Shown here piece after piece: positions 1-7,004 of a stretch of DNA of 7,283 bases (positions within the stretch are counted from its first letter, which is position 1; each line of letters begins with the position of its first letter). The DNA comes from Gammaproteobacteria bacterium. GTDB lineage: Bacteria > Pseudomonadota > Gammaproteobacteria > Pseudomonadales > Halieaceae. The notes beneath the pieces are model-generated. The model was not told the origin of the DNA, made no database searches, and saw nothing but the letters and a program-made list of their open reading frames with translations. The stretch lies in NCBI GenBank assembly GCA_029859085.1, contig JAOUDU010000129.1, positions 1 to 7,283 of the forward strand, read 5' to 3'. The translations under genes were made by a program, and so were the position numbers.

Positions 1-525
1 CATGTCATGGAGGTGAATTTTTACGGCGCGGCGCGCCTGCTCCATGCGGCCTGGCCGGTGTTGCGCGAGGCAAACTACGGCAGGGTCCTGGTCTCCACTT
101 CCACCGCCGGTCTCTATGGCAACCACGGCCAGGCGGCGTACGCCTCCTCGAAGGCGGCGCTGCAGGGCCTGGTAAAGAGCCTGTCTATTGAAGGAGCGTC
201 GCGCAACATAGGGGTCAATTCCATTGCGCCCTACGCGGCCACCCAGTTGACCCGCGCCGCATTTCCCGGCGAACAGGCGGGGCGGTTCAGCCCCGGGGCG
301 ACCGCCCCGCTGGTGGCCTGGCTGGTGAGCGAGCAATGTGCCCTGCGGGGCAAAACCCTCGTCGCGGGCGCCGGCAGTGCGCGGCTGGTGCAGACACTGG
401 AGGGGGAAACCATTGTCCTGGGAGAGGATATTCCGGCGGCGATCGAGAAGCTGCAGGCGCGGAGCTGCGATCATGCGCCGGCGAGCGCCAGCGCGGAATT
501 TGAGGATTTCCGGGGATCCCTGTAA
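1..525 (+). CDS. Short-chain dehydrogenase/reductase, MFE-2-like, N-terminus cut off by the window
   Basis: NAD(P)-dependent SDR-fold oxidoreductase, probably acting on a (3R)-hydroxyacyl-CoA or a related lipid alcohol/ketone. The frame is open to the left edge, so the Rossmann glycine motif lies outside the window, and the ATG at position 7 is almost certainly internal. Counting from that Met, the full SDR catalytic tetrad is visible: Asn4 (in MEVNFYG), Ser32, Tyr45 and Lys49 (YASSK). An NSIAP segment follows. The stretches LYGNHGQAAY, NIGVNSIAP, APLVAWL and VAGAG closely parallel, from memory, the dehydrogenase domain of human HSD17B4 (peroxisomal multifunctional enzyme 2). Here the protein stops soon after that domain with no fused hydratase, so it is a stand-alone enzyme. 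It converges on pbpG with 9 bp between stop codons, so it belongs to a different transcription unit. The SDR call is very secure; the exact substrate is inferred. Confidence 0.9.
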   Translation, partial: HVMEVNFYGAARLLHAAWPVLREANYGRVLVSTSTAGLYGNHGQAAYASSKAALQGLVKSLSIEGASRNIGVNSIAPYAATQLTRAAFPGEQAGRFSPGATAPLVAWLVSEQCALRGKTLVAGAGSARLVQTLEGETIVLGEDIPAAIEKLQARSCDHAPASASAEFEDFRGSL

Positions 526-534
526 CCGCCGCGA

Positions 535-1377
535 TCAGCTGCTGGCGAGCATCCACTTGCGCAGCCGGTTGGAATCGCCGAAGGGAGTGAGCTTGCCGAA
601 GGAGTTGAGCAGCACGATGGACACTTCCTCGCCCTTGATGTTGGCCCGCATCACCAGGCAGCGCCCGGCCTCGTGGATGTACCCGGTCTTGCTCAGTTCG
701 ATATCCCAGTCGGCGTTTTTCAGCAGGCGGTTGGTATTGGCGTAGGTCAGCGGGCCCTGTTTCGTGTAGGGGTGGACTTCCTGTTTCAGGGTCGTGGTGG
801 CCCGGGTGATAAGCGGGTAGGTTTCGGCCGCGGCGATCATCTTGGCCAGGTCACTGGCGGTGGACAGGTTTTCCGTGCGCAGCCCCGCGGGGTCGGAGAA
901 GCGGCTGCTGCCCATGCCGAGTTCTTTGGCCTTCCTGTTCATCTGCGCGACAAACACCTCCATGCCGCCGGGGTAGGTGCGGCCCAGGGCTGTCGCGGCG
1001 CGGTTTTCCGAGGCCATCAGCGCCAGCATCAGCAGCTCGCGCCGGGTCAGGGTGGCGCCCACGGCGAGGCGTGAACCGGTCATGCGAACCAGGTCCCGGT
1101 CCGCGTTGGCGATGGTCAGTTTTTCCCCGAGGTCGAGCCCGGCGTCCAGCACCACCATGGCCGTCATCAGCTTGGTGATCGAGGCGATGGAGCGCACCGT
1201 ATCGACGTCCTTGCCGAAGATGACGTTGCCGCTGCTGTCCAGCACGATGGCAGAGGCAGAGCGCAGGTCGGGATTACCGCTCAGTTCCGCGAACTGCGAA
1301 CTGCTGCCGGCATTTGCGGCCCCCGGGATTGCTGCGATCAGCAATGCGGCCAGTGAAAGCACCCGTGCAATGCGCAT
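535..1377 (-). CDS. pbpG: D-alanyl-D-alanine endopeptidase (PBP7-type, peptidase S11)
   Basis: Periplasmic low-molecular-weight penicillin-binding protein that cleaves D-Ala-meso-DAP cross-links in peptidoglycan. The 280-residue product begins with a signal peptide (MRIAR, hydrophobic core to about residue 20, likely cleavage after ANA at residue 23). All three serine acyl-transferase motifs are present: SITK with nucleophile Ser66 and Lys69, SEN at 123-125, and KTG at 230-232. The segments KLMTAMVVLDAG, LALMASENRAA, YPGGMEVF and CLVMR match E. coli PBP7 closely from memory. The C-terminus stops about 30 residues earlier than the E. coli protein, losing only the non-catalytic Ala/Gln-rich tail. 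The start is supported by the signal peptide directly behind it; an AAGGA at 1390-1394 is 12 nt upstream, which is rather far. It follows the channel gene in the same direction after 121 bp. Confidence 0.95.
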   Translation of the reverse strand: MRIARVLSLAALLIAAIPGAANAGSSSQFAELSGNPDLRSASAIVLDSSGNVIFGKDVDTVRSIASITKLMTAMVVLDAGLDLGEKLTIANADRDLVRMTGSRLAVGATLTRRELLMLALMASENRAATALGRTYPGGMEVFVAQMNRKAKELGMGSSRFSDPAGLRTENLSTASDLAKMIAAAETYPLITRATTTLKQEVHPYTKQGPLTYANTNRLLKNADWDIELSKTGYIHEAGRCLVMRANIKGEEVSIVLLNSFGKLTPFGDSNRLRKWMLASS

Positions 1378-1498
1378 GGCGTCAATGGTTCCTTGTTCTA
1401 TTCAGGTTTCTTCACACGAGAGCCAACGCATCCGGCCCCTGTCGATGGCCGATAGTGTGTACCAGGCGAAACAATAGTGCCAGACCTGTGCAAAACCG
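1378..1498. other. Intergenic gap between the channel gene and pbpG
   Basis: This is the longest non-coding stretch in the window and the only gap in the - strand block large enough for a separate promoter of pbpG. Read on the - strand it contains an AAGGA (1390-1394) as a possible ribosome binding site. A 5-bp inverted repeat (arms 1433-1437 and 1447-1451, 9-nt loop) has no following T run. I see no convincing -35/-10 pair. Whether pbpG has its own promoter therefore cannot be decided from sequence. Confidence 0.5.
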
Positions 1499-3208
1499 TC
1501 AGCGTGACCTGCGCATCCTTTTGCGGGAGTTGAGCCAGCCCCAGACCAGGCCACCCGGGGCTTCCACCCCTGTGTGCATGTAACGTAGCACATTGTAATT
1601 GTCGGTAATCCAGTTGATAAAAAATTGGGCCCGATGCTGCCCGCACATCAGGATTTCGTCGCCTTCCTCCAGCCGGGTATCGGGATCGGGCAGCACAAGC
1701 AAGTCATCGCGTCGCCGGATCGACAGCACCATTGCCGGCAGGTCGTCCTCCCGGTTGCGCGGATCCTTGCACAGGAAACCAGACCTGACGGGGCGCTTCG
1801 CCAACAGATAATCGTGAATTGCCGGGGTCTCTTCAGAGTTAACATTAATTGCCCAGAGAGCCAGTGGCTGATCGACGATGATTGCGCTGATGCGCAGCAG
1901 GAGTTCATGGGCCCAGGAGTCTTCCCGCTCGCACATGTACGTGATGAATTTGATTGTCAGGGGCGTTGTGATCAGTACGAATATTTCGTCGGCGATAATC
2001 CGCCCGGGTTCCATGATCATATTGACATTGGCGGCCCGGAATACGGGTTTATTGGGGCCGAGATTCTGCCGGGCGACGGTTATCAGGTTGGGCTTCAGGT
2101 CTCTCGCGGTAATAATAATCGACAGGTTGTCCGCGTCATCGTCGGTACCGGCAACGATACCCACCGCAGTGAGGATGTCCGCTGCCAGCAGGGTCTCCGC
2201 CTCCGTGCCCACCCCCTCGACGGTGCCCGCGGGGGCGCCGCGCGAATCAGGATCGGCATCGATAAAGGTGATTGGAATGCCACGGCTTTGCAGCGCTTTT
2301 TCCACGGCTTTGCCAAAACGCCCATAACCACATACGACCCAGCGCCCCCGGGTCTCCTGGTAGGGGGACGGCAGTACCCGGTGGTGGGGGTTGAAAATCA
2401 TATCCTTGATAATGTACTTGTAGGGCTCGGTCACGGACAGGGCCAGGTGTTCGGCGAAGGTCTCAAAGGGATCGATAATATGGTCGGTCCCGAAAGAGGC
2501 GAGGTTCGCCGTGGTTTTCTTGGACCCGGTACGGCTGATTACCGGTCTTTCCGGGTCGATCAGTTTACTGTCGATGGAAATGGCCAGGTTGGCGTGGTCA
2601 TCATTGGTCAGGGCAACCACCCCGGCGCAGTTGCGGCTGCGGATCCCGGCGCTGTTCAACAGGTCCGGATCTGACGCATCGCCACAGATAGCAGGCACCG
2701 CCAGGCCCATCGCATCCGCTTCCAGTTCATCAATCAGGCGCTGACTGGCATCGATTACAATCGTCCGGATGCCCTGCGCGTCCAGCGCGCGTACCAGCCT
2801 GCTCCCGGTGACTCCGTATCCGCATACCAGGTAAAAAGGGTCTCGAAGGCGCCTTACACGGCGATTGAAGGAGTTGCGATTTATCAGGCGATTAAAGCTG
2901 GGGTCCTGGAACAGCGCAAAAATCTTGCCGATGCTGTACAGCCAACCCAGAACGGTTGAATAGATGCATACGATCGTCCAGAAGCGCTGCGCAGTCGTGA
3001 ACGGGTAGGGAATTTCGCCGAAGCCAATGGTCGTTCCCATGAAGCTGACAAAATAAAAGGCGTGAAAAAAATCCATACGCCAGGGCTTGCCCTGGTCATC
3101 AACTCCGGGGATCAATACGAAGCCAAGGGTACAGATCGAATAAATTACCAGAACGGTAATCATTGGAGTTCTCAATCGACGCAGCAACAAATAGAAGACG
3201 TGTTGCAT
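1499..3208 (-). CDS. Two-TM potassium channel with tandem RCK (TrkA-N) domains
   Basis: Inner-membrane K+ channel with ligand-sensing cytoplasmic domains, 569 residues. TM1 is about residues 16-36 and a pore helix about 47-58. The selectivity filter is TTIGFGE (59-65), and TM2 is about 75-98. RCK1 opens with GYGVTG (130-135), with acidic Asp153 at the end of its second strand. RCK2 opens with GYGRFG (294-299), with Asp317/Asp319 in the equivalent place. Both look able to bind a nucleotide such as NAD or AMP/ADP. The end (LPDPDTRLEEGDEILMCG, about 506-523) resembles a TrkA-C-type segment. One pore plus two RCK domains in a single chain is the layout of GsuK from Geobacter, so a tetramer with an eight-RCK gating ring is expected. 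The filter differs from the canonical TVGYGD. An AGGCGG (3217-3222) lies 8 nt before the ATG. It follows the small membrane protein gene by 23 bp. The family call is secure; the ligand is unknown. Confidence 0.92.
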   Translation of the reverse strand: MQHVFYLLLRRLRTPMITVLVIYSICTLGFVLIPGVDDQGKPWRMDFFHAFYFVSFMGTTIGFGEIPYPFTTAQRFWTIVCIYSTVLGWLYSIGKIFALFQDPSFNRLINRNSFNRRVRRLRDPFYLVCGYGVTGSRLVRALDAQGIRTIVIDASQRLIDELEADAMGLAVPAICGDASDPDLLNSAGIRSRNCAGVVALTNDDHANLAISIDSKLIDPERPVISRTGSKKTTANLASFGTDHIIDPFETFAEHLALSVTEPYKYIIKDMIFNPHHRVLPSPYQETRGRWVVCGYGRFGKAVEKALQSRGIPITFIDADPDSRGAPAGTVEGVGTEAETLLAADILTAVGIVAGTDDDADNLSIIITARDLKPNLITVARQNLGPNKPVFRAANVNMIMEPGRIIADEIFVLITTPLTIKFITYMCEREDSWAHELLLRISAIIVDQPLALWAINVNSEETPAIHDYLLAKRPVRSGFLCKDPRNREDDLPAMVLSIRRRDDLLVLPDPDTRLEEGDEILMCGQHRAQFFINWITDNYNVLRYMHTGVEAPGGLVWGWLNSRKRMRRSR

Positions 3209-3216
3209 GGCAGTGG

Positions 3217-3222
3217 CCGCCT
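3217..3222 (-). promoter_or_regulatory. Ribosome binding site of the channel gene
   Basis: AGGCGG, one mismatch from AGGAGG, ends 8 nt before the ATG at 3208. It lies in the 23-bp gap after the stop of the small membrane protein gene and supports the chosen start. Confidence 0.55.
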
Positions 3223-3231
3223 GAGCCCGGA

Positions 3232-3615
3232 TTAGTGCCGAACCATCATTGTTTCAAGTATCAGCAGTATGACCGAGGTGACATTTGCCAGTACGGCGCC
3301 GGCAGAGAGCGAGACTATGCTGGTCATCATCGCCGCATCCAGTCCCGTTTCTATCAGGTGACTGGAAAAACCCCAGACAACGGCCGCGACAATCAACTGC
3401 AGGTCTGCCACCAGGCTGGTTGCAAGCAGCACGGCCCCGACATGAGTGCGGTCACCGAATTTCATAATGGTGGCGATAAGGCTCACCACCAGTGCGGCAT
3501 ATAACTCGTAGACGTTATGGTGGTCGGGGTTATCGATGTCTCCCAGCACAAAGCCAAAATTGAGGGTTAGTGCAAGCACGATGAAAAACGCGAACACCAC
3601 TTTTTCTATATTCAT
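3232..3615 (-). CDS. Small conserved membrane protein next to the K+ channel (DUF6394-like)
   Basis: 127-residue integral membrane protein of unknown function. Hydrophobic segments lie at about residues 4-25, 37-53, 59-82 and 94-123, giving three to four membrane passes. The first loop is acidic and His-containing (GDIDNPDHHNVYEL, about 25-38). A charged KFGDRTHVG loop (52-60) separates segments two and three. Asp71 sits inside a hydrophobic stretch (SLVADLQL). There is no signal peptide cleavage site and no enzymatic motif. I recall a small proteobacterial family, DUF6394, with this look and with a neighbouring K+ channel gene, but could not verify the match. Spacing of 25 bp from gpsA and 23 bp to the channel gene suggests cotranscription. 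An accessory or assembly role for the channel is a guess from context only. A clear ribosome binding site (3621-3629) supports the start. Confidence 0.85.
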   Translation of the reverse strand: MNIEKVVFAFFIVLALTLNFGFVLGDIDNPDHHNVYELYAALVVSLIATIMKFGDRTHVGAVLLATSLVADLQLIVAAVVWGFSSHLIETGLDAAMMTSIVSLSAGAVLANVTSVILLILETMMVRH

Positions 3616-3620
3616 ATTGA

Positions 3621-3629
3621 CCTACCTTT
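3621..3629 (-). promoter_or_regulatory. Ribosome binding site of the small membrane protein gene
   Basis: The purine-rich AAAGGTAGG lies in the gap after gpsA. Its second AGG ends 5 nt, and its AAAGG 9 nt, before the ATG at 3615. It fixes this Met as the start. Confidence 0.6.
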
Positions 3630-3640
3630 GCTTCGTTTGG

Positions 3641-4645
3641 CTAACCCGGTTCACACTCGGCGCCCGCAGAAACCCGCAGCAACCCCCGGAAGGCCCGGCT
3701 GGCGGTGGCGTCGCCCGACAGCACCCGGTACACGTCAGTGGCTATCGGCATTTCAACGCCGTATTTTTTTGCCAGGGCCATTACCGCGGGCGCACTCTTG
3801 GCGCCCTCGGCGACCATGAACATCTCGTCCACGATCTCCTGCATGTTGCGGCCCTTGCCCAGTTCCACGCCGACATGGCGGTTGCGGCTCTGGGGACTGG
3901 TGCAGGTGGCGATCATGTCGCCCATGCCAGCCAGGCCGGCAAAGGTTTCCGCCCGCCCGCCCATTGCCACCCCCAGGCGGGTCACTTCCGCCAGGCCGCG
4001 GGTGATCAGGGCGGAGCGGGTGTTGTCGCCGGCACCCTGGCCGTCGCCCATGCCCACCGCGATGGCTATGATATTCTTCAGCACCCCGCCGAGTTCGCAG
4101 CCAATCACATCGTTGTTGGTATACACCCGGAACAGGCCGCTCTTGAAGATCGACTGCAGCTCACGCACGATGATGTCGTCCTCCATCGCGATCACGCTGG
4201 CCGCCGCCTGCCCGGCCATGATCTCCCGCGCCAGGTTGGGGCCGGTCAGTACGCCCACCGGGTGGCCGGGCATCACCTCGGTGATGATTTCCGTCATGCG
4301 CATGCTGGTGTCCAGCTCCAGGCCCTTGGTCAGGCTGATCACCGGTACCCAGGCGCGGATATGCTGCTTCACCTCCAGCAGCACACTGCGGAAATTCTGC
4401 GAGGGGATTCCCATCACCACCACATCGGCGCCGCATACCGCCTCGGCGATATCGTTGGTGGCCACCAGTTTGTCCGGCAGCACGGCGCCCGGCAGGTAGG
4501 TGGAATTGGTGTGGTGGTTGTTGATCTCCGCCACCGTCGCCGGGTTGCGGGCCCAGAGGGTGACCGGTACGTTGCGTGTCAGCAACGATGCCACGGTCGT
4601 GCCCCAGGAGCCCCCACCCAGCAGTCCGACTTTCAGGTTTGCCAT
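3641..4645 (-). CDS. gpsA: Glycerol-3-phosphate dehydrogenase [NAD(P)+]
   Basis: Cytosolic enzyme that reduces dihydroxyacetone phosphate to sn-glycerol-3-phosphate, the backbone precursor of phospholipids. At 334 residues it has the usual family length. The N-terminal dinucleotide-binding motif is GLLGGGSWGT (glycines 10, 12 and 15). Further family signatures are SLTKGLE (Lys107), TGPNLAREI (135-142), the catalytic lysine in LGGVLKN (Lys190), GLAGMGDMIATC (238-248, with Asp243) and SRNRHVG (253-259). No key residue is missing. The start lies 2 bp beyond the plsB stop codon, with a GGAGA ribosome binding site inside the last plsB codons, which points to translational coupling. Its product is the direct substrate of the acyltransferase encoded just upstream, so the two genes supply consecutive pathway steps. 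Confidence 0.97.
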   Translation of the reverse strand: MANLKVGLLGGGSWGTTVASLLTRNVPVTLWARNPATVAEINNHHTNSTYLPGAVLPDKLVATNDIAEAVCGADVVVMGIPSQNFRSVLLEVKQHIRAWVPVISLTKGLELDTSMRMTEIITEVMPGHPVGVLTGPNLAREIMAGQAAASVIAMEDDIIVRELQSIFKSGLFRVYTNNDVIGCELGGVLKNIIAIAVGMGDGQGAGDNTRSALITRGLAEVTRLGVAMGGRAETFAGLAGMGDMIATCTSPQSRNRHVGVELGKGRNMQEIVDEMFMVAEGAKSAPAVMALAKKYGVEMPIATDVYRVLSGDATASRAFRGLLRVSAGAECEPG

Positions 4646-4647
4646 GC

Positions 4648-6999
4648 TTATTTCTCCAATGCTATGCCGCGGGTGGCCACACCGAGTGCGCGGATCAGTT
4701 CCAGGCGGCGCAGTACATCGCGAATTTCCTGGGCCAGCGCCTTGCGCCCGCTGGCGACCCCCTGGTCACCCCCGGTCGTCAGTTTGCGGTGCTCTGCCAT
4801 CTTGAAGCCGTTTTTAAACAACAGTTTTCCAATCGACGAGGGGCTGCTGATGCGTCGTTGCAGGTAAGCCTGGCGCCCGAGTTTCAGCGCCTGGGTCACG
4901 CACTGTTCCTCCGTCAGGGACTCGGACGCGTCCATCCTGGCCAGCAGGTCCGCCACCACCGAATAGGCCTCGGCATAGGTCGCCAGGGTGACATGCGAGG
5001 CCAGCAACAGCATATTGTTCTGCAGCTGCAGGAAACCCGGTGCGCCCTTTTGCAGCAGTTCTTCCCAGTTTTGCGCGTAGCGGGCGAGTTCATCCCGAAT
5101 CTGCTGGTGAAACTCCTCGGTCGGGGCGTAGAAGAACTCGAACTTGAACAGGTCGCGCAGCTTGTCCACCTCGGTCCAGAAAATCTCCGGCGCGGCGGCG
5201 CCTTCTATCTCGCTGGTTTTCAGCAGCGCCAGTTCGATGATGGCCTTGTTCACAAAGAAGTGAATGATCGTGTTGCGGTAGTAGCTGGCGACCGCGTGCT
5301 GTTCCTGCTCGATCGCGTACACCACGTCCGGTCCCTCGTCGTAGCGGGTCACCATTCCCTCGTCGATCATGATCCCCAGCAGGCTCGTCATCCTGCTGGC
5401 ATAGGCGGGATCAAAGTCGGCGGAAATACGCAGGTGGCGGGCCGAGGCCCAGGCCAGCAGTACATCCATGTCCCGCACCACCTCGGCCTCTGTCAGCGCC
5501 CTTGGGGCGGATCCCAGCAGGCTCATGGTCACCAGTGAGGGAAACGTAATGGGAGTGACGTGGTTGGCCTCCACCGCCACTTCGAAGGCGATTTTCGACA
5601 GCGCCAGCTTGTCGTCGGGATGTGGCGCCCTGGCCAGCACCACCGGCTCGCCGATATCCATGTAGACCTTGCCCATCGGCCTGGCCAGGCTGCGAATATA
5701 GCCGATGAACCAGCGCAGGGACTCGGCGCCCTTGCCGCGGCCGGTCTGCTCGGTGGCGTATTCCTCCACGTCCCGTATCAGGTCGTAGCTGATGGATATG
5801 GGAATGATGTGGATATTGCGGGCATCCGTGGCGTGGCAGGCTTCGAGCACATATTTCAGCAAGCCGTAGCGGGGAGGCATCAGTTTGCCCATGCGCGAGC
5901 GGGTGCCCTCGAACGCCCAGTTCATCGGGAACCGCTTTTCCATCAGGTAGCCGACGTAGTGGCGCAGGGTAATCTTGTAGAGCTCGTTGTCCTGGAAGCT
6001 GCGCTTGATAAAGATGGCGCCGGCCCGGTGCAGCAGGAAGCCCAGGCCGGGGAAATTCATGTTGGCGCCGCCGAACATATGGGGCATCGGAAAGTCGTTG
6101 TCGTACAACACCTTCGGCACCACCATGCCGTCGAGATAGGTCTTGTGGGTCCAGAGCAGCATCGCGGGATTGTCGCGCACCACCTGGCGCATCTTTTCCA
6201 CCGCCGCCTGGTCGTAGACGATCTTGTCCTCATAACCCAGGCCCAGGCAGAAACTGTTGAACTTCGCGTAGACATCAAGCCAGAACGTACTCGGGCGCGA
6301 CACCATCTCGGCCATGTAGCCGGCCGCCTCCGCCATCAGCTCGGATTTCGGTCGGCCGGTCTCCCGGGCGAGCGCCGCGACAGCCTCGTTGAAAGCCGGG
6401 CTGGACTTCAGGCTCGCCGCGACATGGCGCGGTACCTTGTAGCGCCCGCCCTGCAGGCGTCTCTCCGCAATGTCGAGCACCAGTGCCGCCTGGCGACCCA
6501 CAAACTCAGCGAAGTCCTGCTGGGCATTCCCCTCCTCGATATTGTGGTGGAGCTCGAAGCGCTGGCGCAGGTTGGCCACGGAATCCGGGCTGCCGGCGAT
6601 AAGGCGCATGCGCGCGGGCGAGGTCTCGAAAATTTTGCGACCGCGGCGGGCTCCCGGGTGGCGCGGGTCACCGAAAAAAAGGTTGCGCAGGCGCGGTCCC
6701 GAATCGATATCCTCCTGCGAGGGCAGCCAGGCCACGCGCAGCGGCGCTACCAGGGTGTCCGCGGGCAGCGCCAGCGCGATGATCAGCTGGGCGGTGTCGA
6801 TGGTCTTGCGGTCGTCGCCCAGTTGCAGGCAGACTTTCGGCGCCTCGAATTCCTCGCTGGCACTGGTCCGGTGGTGGTGTATCCACTGCTTCAGCAGGTC
6901 CCGTTCAAAGCCGTTGCGGCTGTCCAGGATGAACAGCACCCGCTGTCCGTCCCGCGCTGGCCAGGGGTTGCCCTCCTGGAATTTGTCCGCCAGTTCCAT
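4648..6999 (-). CDS. plsB: Glycerol-3-phosphate 1-O-acyltransferase, PlsB type
   Basis: Inner-membrane-associated enzyme that transfers a fatty acyl group from acyl-ACP or acyl-CoA to position 1 of sn-glycerol-3-phosphate, the committed step of phospholipid synthesis. The product is 783 residues, against about 807 for E. coli PlsB. The four acyltransferase motifs appear in order: HKTYLD (285-290, catalytic His and Asp), GAIFIKRSF (327-335), FEGTRSRMGKL (363-373) and IIPISISYD (398-406). The N-terminal region before residue 200 and the C-terminal region (for example ASYYRNTIIHFFVNKAI, 571-587) also correspond to PlsB from memory, so it is not a short PlsC. Motifs I and III differ from the HRSHMD and EGGRSR of E. 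coli. An in-frame TAA nine codons upstream limits the start to about this ATG; only a weak AGG (7011-7013) precedes it, and the upstream stop is 5 bp away. A PlsB-like paralogue with another acyl acceptor is possible. Confidence 0.9.
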   Translation of the reverse strand: MELADKFQEGNPWPARDGQRVLFILDSRNGFERDLLKQWIHHHRTSASEEFEAPKVCLQLGDDRKTIDTAQLIIALALPADTLVAPLRVAWLPSQEDIDSGPRLRNLFFGDPRHPGARRGRKIFETSPARMRLIAGSPDSVANLRQRFELHHNIEEGNAQQDFAEFVGRQAALVLDIAERRLQGGRYKVPRHVAASLKSSPAFNEAVAALARETGRPKSELMAEAAGYMAEMVSRPSTFWLDVYAKFNSFCLGLGYEDKIVYDQAAVEKMRQVVRDNPAMLLWTHKTYLDGMVVPKVLYDNDFPMPHMFGGANMNFPGLGFLLHRAGAIFIKRSFQDNELYKITLRHYVGYLMEKRFPMNWAFEGTRSRMGKLMPPRYGLLKYVLEACHATDARNIHIIPISISYDLIRDVEEYATEQTGRGKGAESLRWFIGYIRSLARPMGKVYMDIGEPVVLARAPHPDDKLALSKIAFEVAVEANHVTPITFPSLVTMSLLGSAPRALTEAEVVRDMDVLLAWASARHLRISADFDPAYASRMTSLLGIMIDEGMVTRYDEGPDVVYAIEQEQHAVASYYRNTIIHFFVNKAIIELALLKTSEIEGAAAPEIFWTEVDKLRDLFKFEFFYAPTEEFHQQIRDELARYAQNWEELLQKGAPGFLQLQNNMLLLASHVTLATYAEAYSVVADLLARMDASESLTEEQCVTQALKLGRQAYLQRRISSPSSIGKLLFKNGFKMAEHRKLTTGGDQGVASGRKALAQEIRDVLRRLELIRALGVATRGIALEK
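4653..4657 (-). promoter_or_regulatory. gpsA ribosome binding site embedded in the end of plsB
   Basis: GGAGA lies 7 nt before the gpsA ATG and is formed by the last two sense codons of plsB (GAG AAA, Glu-Lys). A ribosome finishing plsB would sit directly on the gpsA start, so coupled translation is likely. Confidence 0.7.
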
Positions 7000-7004
7000 C
7001 CGGA

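Noticed and set aside
526..534. Shared bidirectional terminator between the convergent dehydrogenase and pbpG genes
   Set aside because: The gap is only 9 bp, and I see no GC stem with T runs around it.
1431..1454. Hairpin as a possible terminator after the channel gene
   Set aside because: The stem is only about 5 bp with a 9-nt loop, and no T run follows on the - strand.
1464..1482. Sigma-54-like promoter on the - strand ahead of pbpG (TGGCAC followed by TTTCG)
   Set aside because: The -24 half fits, but the invariant GC at the -12 position is replaced by TC at the required spacing.
1625..2674. Long + strand open frame (349 codons) opposite the channel gene
   Set aside because: It lies entirely antisense to the RCK region and its Gly-rich translation shows no motif.
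3536..4867. Long + strand open frame (443 codons) opposite gpsA and neighbouring genes
   Set aside because: It is antisense to strongly identified genes, is rich in His, Gly and Gln with no recognisable domain, and is typical of shadow frames in GC-rich DNA.
4576..5538. Long + strand open frame opposite the end of plsB and the start of gpsA
   Set aside because: Antisense shadow of two confident genes, with no domain-like pattern.
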